From contig JAKPPB010000070.1 in the NCBI GenBank assembly GCA_029547605.1, forward strand, positions 1 to 55,114: a stretch of 55,114 nt of DNA, read 5' to 3'. Within the stretch, counting starts at the first letter, position 1. Each line of letters opens with the position of its first letter. The position numbers and the translations under genes were made by a program. The notes beneath the pieces were generated by a model. It had not been told where the DNA came from. It saw nothing but the letters and a program-made list of their open reading frames with translations, and did not search any database. The stretch comes from Methanobacteriota archaeon. Lineage in GTDB: Archaea > Halobacteriota > Methanomicrobia > Methanomicrobiales > Methanospirillaceae. Positions 43,701 to 51,247 of this stretch are shown one piece after another.

Positions 43701-44167
43701 TGAGGCACGGTGTTCCCATGCTGGCCGCCTTGCTCGCGTGTGCAGCCGGTTCTGCCGTTGCCCTGGTCGGCAACGCTGCCTTTCCGCTCGCCGTCTCGGC
43801 AGCGGCAATTTCCCTTGGCGCAGGGCTCCTTGTCTTCTGGGTCTTCCATTCCGACCCCGCGCTCTTCCTCCTGGCGCAGCCCTGCCTCTTTCTGACCTGG
43901 GAGACCTCTCCTCTTCTCACCTTTTTCTTCGAGGCCGTCCTTGCTTCCGCACTCCTTTTCTCGATGGGTCTTCTCCACTCAAAGACTGACGTTGCATATT
44001 CTGCCGTGTTCCTCGTCGTCATGGGATGCATGGCACTCCTCCTCTCGGGGCAGTCGCACGTCTTTTTCCCCCTCGCAATCTTTGTCCCCGCGGCTGGGCT
44101 GGCATGCCTCGTTGTCCTCGGGCTTGCCTACCGGACCATGGTCCGCGCGGGAGGGGGGACGCAATGA
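43700..44167 (+). CDS. Multi-pass membrane protein of the MoxR/DUF58 cluster
   Basis: A 155-residue integral membrane protein with about five hydrophobic helices (near residues 7-28, 32-50, 60-80, 92-115 and 123-146). It ends in a basic, glycine-rich tail. No family is recognised. It begins on the last base of the DUF58 stop codon and overlaps the next gene by four bases, so it is expressed with the cluster. Confidence 0.75.
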   Translation: MRHGVPMLAALLACAAGSAVALVGNAAFPLAVSAAAISLGAGLLVFWVFHSDPALFLLAQPCLFLTWETSPLLTFFFEAVLASALLFSMGLLHSKTDVAYSAVFLVVMGCMALLLSGQSHVFFPLAIFVPAAGLACLVVLGLAYRTMVRAGGGTQ

Positions 44168-44976
44168 AGATCCGCCCCCACAATGACTATATGCTCTCGG
44201 GCATCGTGCTCCTCGCCGCAGCCATTGTGCTCCTGGGTGTTGCAACCCTGACTGACCGCGGCGACATGAGCAGCGCCACTCTCTTCCTGCTGGGTGTCGC
44301 CTGCTTTCTGGCGGGAGTCTTCATGCTCAGTTTTTCCAGGTCCGATCCACTGGACACAGAAGTTGCCTCGCTCCTGCCGGTAGCAGGGATGCTCAATGTG
44401 TGCCGTATCTGCGCAGACCTTGGGGTCCGGGGAGACGCCTGGTTCATTCCTCCTTCCGGCGACGAGAAGGGGTTACGCGAGTTCATCCCGGTACAGGGCC
44501 TTGAGATCCCAGATGCGTTCCCTGATTTTTCATTCCTTACCGATCCTGTGTCACCCGGCATCCTCCTCACGCCTTCTGCCTCCCCGCTTATCGAGTACCT
44601 GGACAGGAAGGGCGGGCTCGTGGTGCCTTCAGGAGAGACCGAGCTCCTTCATGGCATACGGGAGATCTGCGAGGACGTGCTGGAACTTGCAGACGAGGTA
44701 GTGATCGAGAGGGAAGGGGAGACCCTGGTGATGAGCGTGAAGGGATACCGCCTCTATCCCGGCTGCCTCTCCATCGCAGCGCAGTCCCCCAAGTGCTGCA
44801 CGATGCACCCGTGCGGAATCTGCAGCTTGGTGGCCTGCCTCCTTGCGCGGGGCCTTTCTGTCCCCTGGCACCTCGAGCATGTCCGCATCGAAGAGGGTCG
44901 GAGAGGGGTGGTCGTGGTGTACAGGAGCCTCACCGGACCCGCACCCAGAGGTGAAGGTCCCGGTAGCTCTGGTTGA
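44164..44976 (+). CDS. Two-helix membrane protein with Cys-rich cytosolic domain
   Basis: A 270-residue protein with two N-terminal membrane helices (about residues 11-29 and 37-55), followed by a soluble domain predicted to face the cytosol. That domain contains clustered cysteines in CCTMHPCGICSLVACLL (near residues 210-226) and CRICADLG earlier, a spacing that could bind a metal or iron-sulfur cluster. No family is recognised. The start at 44164 overlaps the upstream stop (ATGA). The 3' end overlaps the convergent DUF1616 gene by 47 bases. It is the last gene of the seven-gene cluster. Confidence 0.72.
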   Translation: MKIRPHNDYMLSGIVLLAAAIVLLGVATLTDRGDMSSATLFLLGVACFLAGVFMLSFSRSDPLDTEVASLLPVAGMLNVCRICADLGVRGDAWFIPPSGDEKGLREFIPVQGLEIPDAFPDFSFLTDPVSPGILLTPSASPLIEYLDRKGGLVVPSGETELLHGIREICEDVLELADEVVIEREGETLVMSVKGYRLYPGCLSIAAQSPKCCTMHPCGICSLVACLLARGLSVPWHLEHVRIEEGRRGVVVVYRSLTGPAPRGEGPGSSG

Positions 44977-45913
44977 TCCGCTCGGCTCCCCAGAGCGAAT
45001 CGGGTGGCGATTCATCCATGAAGAGGAGGAACTTGAGCTGGTTTCCCCCTGTCCGGTTGACCGAGAAGGTGTGCTGTTCCTGGTAAGTGGTATTGTGCAC
45101 GAGGGTGACCGGGAACGAGGCGATCCTCTCCATTGAGAGTACGGTGCTCGTGTTGGTTGCGGGGTCGAACTCCTGTTGCACGAGATGAATTTCCACGAAG
45201 TATGTCACGTTCCGGTACTCGTGGTTTCCCACGCCTATAATGACTGACTCCGCCTGCCCTGCCCGGAGGTCGGTCGGATAGTCGGCTGCCTTTCCCTCCT
45301 TTCCCAGAATGTAGAATTCGGTGAACTTCTCCCCCTCCTTTGGGACCACCACCACGTAGACAGTGGTTGCCACCGCGGCAACGATGGCGATGAGGAGGAT
45401 CGCCGAGAGGGCACGGTCGATCCGTGAACTCTCCGATGGGAAGAATTCCGCACGGAATGCTGTCCACATCTCCCTGAACGGGACCTCGAACCTCTCGCTC
45501 CTCGGCAGGCCTGCCCTCCTTACCTGGGCTGATACGGCCATGCAGAGGGTGAATATCACAAGGGAGGTGACGACGGGGTCAAGGCGAATCCCGAAGGGGG
45601 TATAATTGAGCACGAGGCCGATGAGGGGGACGACCGCGATGGAGAGCCCAAACGAGAGTGCCAGCCTCTCCAGCCCGTCGATCTCCCCCCTGCCAGGGAA
45701 GAGCGCGGCGATCAGGGAGTAGCCCGGAAAGAAGAGCACCATGGGGAGTGCCAGGATCACCCTGAAAGGGGTCTCGTTCACCACCGGGGCATAAATTGCA
45801 AGAGCGGAAAGGAAAGTCCACAGGTAGACGACCACAAGGTCCGCAGGGGTGTTCTCCGGTGAAAAAGAGGAGAAGAGTCTCCCCAATGGAGGGGTGGTGC
45901 CTTCTTTGGGCAT
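44930..45913 (-). CDS. DUF1616 membrane/extracellular protein
   Basis: A 327-residue DUF1616-family protein. Four hydrophobic helices (near residues 30-75, 83-103, 110-130) precede a long basic cytosolic loop; a further helix (about 165-187) leads into an extracellular beta domain (YVVVVPKEGEKFTEFYILG to the end) with several Asn-X-Ser/Thr sites. DUF1616 is common in methanogen and haloarchaeal envelope or polysaccharide loci, but its function is not known. It starts six bases after the stop of the upstream secreted-protein gene, so the two form a leftward pair. Confidence 0.87.
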   Translation of the reverse strand: MPKEGTTPPLGRLFSSFSPENTPADLVVVYLWTFLSALAIYAPVVNETPFRVILALPMVLFFPGYSLIAALFPGRGEIDGLERLALSFGLSIAVVPLIGLVLNYTPFGIRLDPVVTSLVIFTLCMAVSAQVRRAGLPRSERFEVPFREMWTAFRAEFFPSESSRIDRALSAILLIAIVAAVATTVYVVVVPKEGEKFTEFYILGKEGKAADYPTDLRAGQAESVIIGVGNHEYRNVTYFVEIHLVQQEFDPATNTSTVLSMERIASFPVTLVHNTTYQEQHTFSVNRTGGNQLKFLLFMDESPPDSLWGAERINQSYRDLHLWVRVR

Positions 45914-45919
45914 CCCTGT

Positions 45920-46825
45920 TCAGCGGCGCCTCAATGCGCTGATGAGAAGCACGAGGGCTATCCCCAGTGGGGCGAGGTACGTCGGGATTGGCGACCCGGT
46001 GGGGGAAGGAGACGGCGGCGGCAGTGGCTGTTCCTCCTTGACTGTCACCTCGGCGGGAGTCATGGCGGTCGTGGGAATTGCCGTCTCCGGTGTAGTGGGG
46101 GCGCTGGTCGCAGGGCTTGGCTGGGAGACTGTCGGAGAGGTTGTTACTGTCGTGGGAGCGCTGGTCGCATATACCTGAGTTGCCCCGCTTCCCCCGCCGC
46201 TGGAGTAATAAGTCTGGGTGGGTGTCGCTGTCAAGGGGCTTCCGACCTGGATGGTCCGGGAGAGTGCGATTCCGCCGTCCACAGAGACCGTGACGGCGAC
46301 TTCTCCATCGGCAACGCCGTCAACGATAAACGTGATCTCTGAGTCGGCAGGACCTGACTTCCTCCCCTGTATGGTCATGCTCGCAATGATGCGGGTCGCA
46401 TCCGGTGCTGCCGTCCCGCCAAGGGAGATAGTTTCGTAGGTGCCTGCAGGGATAGAGCCGGAATCGGTAGTCGTAAAGATGCCGTTCTGGGAGAGGCCCA
46501 TCTTCTTCACCTCGGTGTCGCCCTTCCTTACTATCAGGACGTTGGTATCGGTATTCCTGAGTGTCGCGGAGAGGGAGCCGTCGTCAAGGGAAAAGGGGAG
46601 GGCGAGGTTCCTGGTCTCGAAGGAGAACGTCCCCCCGGGTGTTGCGGCAAAGGTCCCCTCGATATGCATCGAGAAGGTGCGGTTGTCCGGCAGGTCGACG
46701 ATCGATATGGTGACCTGGTCTCCCCTCTCGATGTGCTCCGGCGCGACGGTGACCGACAGGGCATGGACCCCCTGTACTACAATTGCGACGAGAATGATGC
46801 GAAATAACAGGTGCAGTCTTTTCAC
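45920..46825 (-). CDS. Secreted membrane-anchored protein with Thr/Pro stalk
   Basis: A 301-residue exported protein: signal peptide (about residues 1-22), a beta-rich extracellular domain (about 24-200), a GGGSG linker, a long Ser/Thr/Pro stalk (about 210-275), a C-terminal membrane helix and the basic tail RRR. The start is a GTG at 46825, following GGGGG on the minus strand. No known domain is recognised. The stalk is a probable site of O-glycosylation. It is divergent from the six-PKD protein with TATA-like elements on both sides, and is co-transcribed with the DUF1616 gene. Confidence 0.8.
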   Translation of the reverse strand: MKRLHLLFRIILVAIVVQGVHALSVTVAPEHIERGDQVTISIVDLPDNRTFSMHIEGTFAATPGGTFSFETRNLALPFSLDDGSLSATLRNTDTNVLIVRKGDTEVKKMGLSQNGIFTTTDSGSIPAGTYETISLGGTAAPDATRIIASMTIQGRKSGPADSEITFIVDGVADGEVAVTVSVDGGIALSRTIQVGSPLTATPTQTYYSSGGGSGATQVYATSAPTTVTTSPTVSQPSPATSAPTTPETAIPTTAMTPAEVTVKEEQPLPPPSPSPTGSPIPTYLAPLGIALVLLISALRRR

Positions 46826-47039
46826 AGGCGTATTCCCCCTGGCTATACTATTCTCATGGTATGGACCTTCTTATTATCAATTCGGTGTGTCAAAAGCCGG
46901 TCCCGGAATGAACTCCAGATATTAGTGATGCACTTCTTCCTGAGAGATGACTATCCGCTGATTGCCACCCCGCATTCGAAATCCCGGGGAGAAACAGGCT
47001 TTTTTTCCCATACATTTAAATGCAGGGTGGTACAAGGAA

Positions 47040-47051
47040 CTTATATATAAA
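47040..47051 (+). promoter_or_regulatory. TATA box for the six-PKD surface protein
   Basis: TTATATATAAAT preceded by purine-rich GGAAC (a plausible B-recognition element) lies 52-63 bases before the ATG at 47103, predicting a leader of about 35 bases. Confidence 0.55.
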
Positions 47052-47102
47052 TCTGTGCACCATGCGAACGGTGCATTAAAGAATGAGAGGAGAGAGCTGG
47101 GG

Positions 47103-50100
47103 ATGAAGAGTAAGAGAGAGGTTTTGCAATCTCGAACCGGGACACCTGATACCTCTCGTGTCAGGAGATTCCATAAGATATGTGCCAAACGGGGGATAGC
47201 AGGGCTGCTGGTGCTTCTGCTCATTGCCCAGGCATGCAGTGCAGCCCCGTCAGTATTTGCCCGGCTGGACCTGAACCAGTCCCAGACGTACAGGAACATG
47301 ACTGTCTCAAGCCTCGATACGATCGACATCATGAACCTCTCCATCTCCCGGGTCACTCTCCATTCCACGACGGGGGACTGGACCGATACCAAGAACCTCA
47401 CTCTCCCCTCAATACACGCCATTCGCAGGATATTTTATCCCAGGGACAATGCAACGTGGAACGGAAATACACTCGTCATACTCGGCCCCCTGGACTCGAC
47501 TGTCTCAGGCAGCGGGATGGACACCTATACCATGTTTATTCAGGAGAAGATGCCTGTCATCCAGTGCCAGGTCCCCGGTGCGGACGGTGACCTCCTGCTG
47601 ATAAAAGGCAATGCCACCAGCAGGAATGCCAATCTCTCGACCCTGTTTGAATCGGCGGAACGGATGTACATATTACATACAAAGGGTATCGCGGGTATCG
47701 AAAGGACTCCCGGAGGATGGAATACATACGAGGTGGGATCACCCTGGAGTTTTGGGTACCCTCCTGACTTAGGAAAAATCCTTCTTGAAAATAACATCTC
47801 ACTTTCCAACTTTTTACTCTCTTCCTCCCATGCCAACGGCATGACAATGTTATTCCCACCCACCCATGGAGAATATCTCCTCTCGGGATTCCAGTATCAG
47901 CCTCCTCCGCCAGGAAAGGTCATCACCTACGTCGCATGGCCTGTCATCATTCTTGACGGAGACAACCGCCTCGAACTCGTGAACAAGACTCATCCATATC
48001 TCTACAACAAGAGGACAGGAGGTGACGTGAGCCTCACTTTTGAGAATACCGCGAAAATTCATAACCTTAGCTATGTCCTTATCAAGGAAGGAGAGACCTA
48101 CGATGCCGATGTGCGCGTGAACATGACCGCACTCGAGGAGTGCGGCGGTGCGGTGAGCCTCGACCTCATCCTCTCCCTGAATCCATTCTTCTCGATACTC
48201 CGGGATACAGGCCTTGGCCCTGACGATTTGAAAAAGGTAGTCTCATACTCTCTCCAGGCAGTCGGCAATTCCACGCCCCCGCACTCATCCCACTTCTCGA
48301 AGATCAACATCACGCCAGGGTATGGCACTTCAGGGTATGCGCTCCATGCCAGCCAGGTGACCATCCCCTTCGATGACCTCCAGGGGTTGCTTTCCGGCAA
48401 TTTCAGCATCTATGCACTGGGAACCGACGAGAACAACACGGTCGTCGCGCTCGACCAGGACCGGATTTCAATCGGAAATTCTCCGCTGGCGGACTTTTCC
48501 GCCTCCCCCATATCTGGCCCGGCCCCGCTCCCGGTCCAGTTCACAGATCTCTCCAGCGACTCTCCCACGGCGTGGAACTGGTCTTTCGGCGACGGTGGTG
48601 CCTCGACTGCACAGGACCCAGGTCATACCTATACCGTTCCGGGCCTCTACAACGTCACCCTGACTGCATCGAACGCATTCGGGTCCAGCACCGAGCAGAA
48701 AGACTTCTACATCAACGTCACTCCATATCTCCCGCCGGATGCAGATTTCTTCGCCACTCCTACCACGGGCCCTGCCCCGCTCGTTGTCCAGTTCACCGAC
48801 AATTCCACGGGGATAATCACCTCCCGTGCGTGGACCTTTGGGGACGGGGGGACCTCTACCGGCGTCAATCCGTCCCATACTTACCTCTCTGCAGGGACGT
48901 ATACCGTCTCCCTGAACGTCACCGGCCCTGGCGGATCGGACACCGAGACCAAGACCGGCTACATCACTGTGACGCCCCCTGCCCTCCAGGCTGATTTTTA
49001 CGGGACTCCGACCGCAGGGTTCGTGCCGCTCTTCGTCCAGTTCACCGACACATCTACCGGGCCGCACGATACCTGGAACTGGAACTTCGGTGACGGAGGG
49101 ACCTCCACGGGCCAAAACCCGGGCCATACGTATACCTCGACCGGGACCTACACGGTCTCACTCACGGTGAGAATGGGGAGCGGCACGCCTTCGGTGAAGA
49201 CAAGGACCAGTTACATCACCGTGTTCGCAGTGCCACCCCCGCCAGTCGCCCAGTTCACGGCGAACGTCACGACCGGAGATGCGCCGCTCCACGTGCAGTT
49301 CAACGACCTCTCGAGCGGGTCACCCTATGAATGGAACTGGTCGTTCGGTGACGGCGGCGGCAGCAGCGAGCGGAACCCGCTGCATACCTACCCATCTCCG
49401 GGGAACTACACTGTCTCGCTCACCGTGAGGGGCCTTGGAGGGTTTGACACCGAGACGAAGACAAATTACATCCACGTCCTGGCACATCCGCCGGTCGCTG
49501 ACTTTGTCGCAAACGTCACGGCCGGAGACGCCCCGCTCCCGGTCCAGTTCACCGACCTCTCATCCGGCGATCCGACCTCGTGGAGCTGGACATTTGGCGA
49601 CGGTGGGGCCTCCGGCGAGAGGCACCCTGTCCATGTATACCACTATGCTGGCAACTACACGGTGAGTCTCACTGCCACGAATGTCTACGGATCTCATACG
49701 AAGGTGAGGACAGGCTACATCAACGTCACGGGAATCACGCCGCCGCCACCCGTCCTCAGGGCAGATTTCGCTGCGGCCCCGACATCCGGGTTCGTGCCGC
49801 TCACCGTGCTCTTCGCCGACACCTCGACGGGCGTACCGGTCGCGTGGAACTGGTCGTTTGGTGATGGAACTTCCTCCCCCCTGCAGCACCCCAGTCATGT
49901 GTATAATACCGCAGGTGCGTTCAACGTCTCCCTCACTGTCTCGAACGGGACGGTGGAGGACACCCTGACAAGGAGCAACTACATCATTGTCTCCTCCAGG
50001 GGCGGCGGTGGCGGAGGGGGTGGTGGTGGAGGCGGGACGTTCCTTGTCACCCCGACACCCACCCCGACTGCCACGGTGACTCCTGCTCCCACCACTCCGG

Positions 50101-50717
50101 CCGGCATCGGAACCCTCCCGCTCGGACCTGACAACCGGACCTCCCAGCCGGTGACCATCGGGTCCTATGATGGCATAGCGACCATCTCAATAGGTATCGG
50201 CGTGGCGGTTACCGGTGCGAACGGCACACCGCTCGCAGATATCAGTATCCTGCCGGTCAACCCAGGGGACCTCTCCAACCTCCCCGTCGATCCGGCCTTC
50301 ACGGGATACGCCTACCTGGTATCACCGGAAGAGGCACGGTTCGACCCCGAGGTGCTGCTCACCTTCTCCTTCACCCCTGAAGAGTGGGCGGCGCTTTCCG
50401 GCCGGGACCTTGTCCTGATGAGGTATGACCCGGTTCTGGGGAGCTGGGTCCCGCTCCCCACATCGGTCGATGCTGCAGGGAGAATGGCATTCACCGGTAT
50501 CTCGCGCGGGGGCATCTATGGCCTGTTTGCCCGGCAGCCTGCCACACCTTCCCAGACAGTAGTGCCAGTCACCACCGCGGTAACCGAAGAAGTCCCACTG
50601 CCATGGACCTGGATACTCATCATCGTGGTTGTGGTGATTGTGGGAGCGGGTATTGCAGTATACTTCCTGAAGATCAGGCCGGGTGCGCGGGAGCCGCCTG
50701 GCGGAAATGAAATGTGA
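47103..50717 (+). CDS. Cell-surface protein with six PKD domains and membrane anchor
   Basis: A 1204-residue exported protein. After a basic N-terminus, a signal helix (GIAGLLVLLLIAQACSA) leads into an N-terminal domain of about 410 residues rich in Asn-X-Ser/Thr glycosylation sites. Six PKD domains (about residues 461-964, each with WSFGDG or a close variant) follow, then 12 Gly (967-978), a Thr/Pro linker, a beta-rich domain (about 1000-1150), and a C-terminal membrane helix (about 1165-1185) with a basic tail. The ATG at 47103 has GGGG just upstream; the earlier in-frame ATG at 46962 would precede the promoter. A likely S-layer-associated or adhesive protein. Confidence 0.88.
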   Translation: MKSKREVLQSRTGTPDTSRVRRFHKICAKRGIAGLLVLLLIAQACSAAPSVFARLDLNQSQTYRNMTVSSLDTIDIMNLSISRVTLHSTTGDWTDTKNLTLPSIHAIRRIFYPRDNATWNGNTLVILGPLDSTVSGSGMDTYTMFIQEKMPVIQCQVPGADGDLLLIKGNATSRNANLSTLFESAERMYILHTKGIAGIERTPGGWNTYEVGSPWSFGYPPDLGKILLENNISLSNFLLSSSHANGMTMLFPPTHGEYLLSGFQYQPPPPGKVITYVAWPVIILDGDNRLELVNKTHPYLYNKRTGGDVSLTFENTAKIHNLSYVLIKEGETYDADVRVNMTALEECGGAVSLDLILSLNPFFSILRDTGLGPDDLKKVVSYSLQAVGNSTPPHSSHFSKINITPGYGTSGYALHASQVTIPFDDLQGLLSGNFSIYALGTDENNTVVALDQDRISIGNSPLADFSASPISGPAPLPVQFTDLSSDSPTAWNWSFGDGGASTAQDPGHTYTVPGLYNVTLTASNAFGSSTEQKDFYINVTPYLPPDADFFATPTTGPAPLVVQFTDNSTGIITSRAWTFGDGGTSTGVNPSHTYLSAGTYTVSLNVTGPGGSDTETKTGYITVTPPALQADFYGTPTAGFVPLFVQFTDTSTGPHDTWNWNFGDGGTSTGQNPGHTYTSTGTYTVSLTVRMGSGTPSVKTRTSYITVFAVPPPPVAQFTANVTTGDAPLHVQFNDLSSGSPYEWNWSFGDGGGSSERNPLHTYPSPGNYTVSLTVRGLGGFDTETKTNYIHVLAHPPVADFVANVTAGDAPLPVQFTDLSSGDPTSWSWTFGDGGASGERHPVHVYHYAGNYTVSLTATNVYGSHTKVRTGYINVTGITPPPPVLRADFAAAPTSGFVPLTVLFADTSTGVPVAWNWSFGDGTSSPLQHPSHVYNTAGAFNVSLTVSNGTVEDTLTRSNYIIVSSRGGGGGGGGGGGGTFLVTPTPTPTATVTPAPTTPAGIGTLPLGPDNRTSQPVTIGSYDGIATISIGIGVAVTGANGTPLADISILPVNPGDLSNLPVDPAFTGYAYLVSPEEARFDPEVLLTFSFTPEEWAALSGRDLVLMRYDPVLGSWVPLPTSVDAAGRMAFTGISRGGIYGLFARQPATPSQTVVPVTTAVTEEVPLPWTWILIIVVVVIVGAGIAVYFLKIRPGAREPPGGNEM

Positions 50718-50732
50718 CGAAGATTGAAAGCC

Positions 50733-50748
50733 TTTCTTTTTTCTTTTT
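50733..50748 (+). terminator. T-rich terminator after the six-PKD gene
   Basis: TTTCTTTTTTCTTTTT begins about 15 bases after the stop codon, a typical archaeal oligo-T termination region. Confidence 0.6.
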
Positions 50749-51044
50749 GCCTCTCCCTCCCGCGATTGAGCAGGACCCTATTCTCTCATTGTGCCACAAC
50801 CATATTTGAAAAGCGCATAGGTCAAAAGCTTTAAATCAGGATCGCGGCAGGCCAATACCTGCCTGGTCAGTCCCCATGCTTCTTTTGGATGCCATCGATC
50901 AAGGCAGCAGTTGAGGCTGAATTGCCATTGCTTATAAAAGACGCGAAATTAACTGTGATTTTCACTATTTATCGATTATTCAAGGCGTATTATTCGGTCT
51001 TTCCATCGGGTCCGGAACCCGTCAGGACAAAGAAAATTAAGAAA
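50749..51044. other. Gene-free upstream region with a small hairpin
   Basis: Nothing coding is supported. GGCAGG-CCAATA-CCTGCC (50846-50863) is an exact 6-bp hairpin downstream of a TATA-like GCTTTAAATC (about 50828-50837). A short AT-rich open frame (50889-51182) overlaps the promoters of the next gene and is not credible. Confidence 0.45.
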
Positions 51045-51057
51045 ACTATATATATAC
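51045..51057 (+). promoter_or_regulatory. Distal TATA-like box of the DUF3821 surface gene
   Basis: ACTATATATATAC, the first of three TATA-like elements, about 190 bases before the ATG at 51248. It would give a leader of about 165 bases. Confidence 0.4.
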
Positions 51058-51143
51058 CCTCTCAATCACAATCTCGCCGGACACCCCCCAGATTCACAGT
51101 CCCGGTATGCTGGGGAGGTGATTTTGCCATCGGGGAAATGGAA

Positions 51144-51154
51144 AGTTATATAAA
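51144..51154 (+). promoter_or_regulatory. Middle TATA-like box of the DUF3821 surface gene
   Basis: AGTTATATAAA, a close match to the archaeal consensus, about 95 bases before the ATG; predicted leader about 70 bases. Confidence 0.5.
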
Positions 51155-51174
51155 CGTCCCACCCCCAATGCAAA

Positions 51175-51184
51175 CCATATAAAA
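51175..51184 (+). promoter_or_regulatory. Proximal TATA-like box of the DUF3821 surface gene
   Basis: CCATATAAAA, about 65 bases before the ATG. It predicts a leader of about 40 bases that keeps the AAGGTGG ribosome-binding site at 51235-51241. An 8-base palindrome GGACGTCC (51201-51208) lies at the expected transcript start. Confidence 0.5.
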
Positions 51185-51247
51185 GAGAGATATCCAAGGT
51201 GGACGTCCGGAGATACTCTCTGATATATGCAATCAAGGTGGTGCAAA

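Noticed and set aside
50889-51182. 97-codon open frame before the DUF3821 gene
   Set aside because: AT-rich, no ribosome-binding site, no family; it overlaps the TATA boxes of the next gene.
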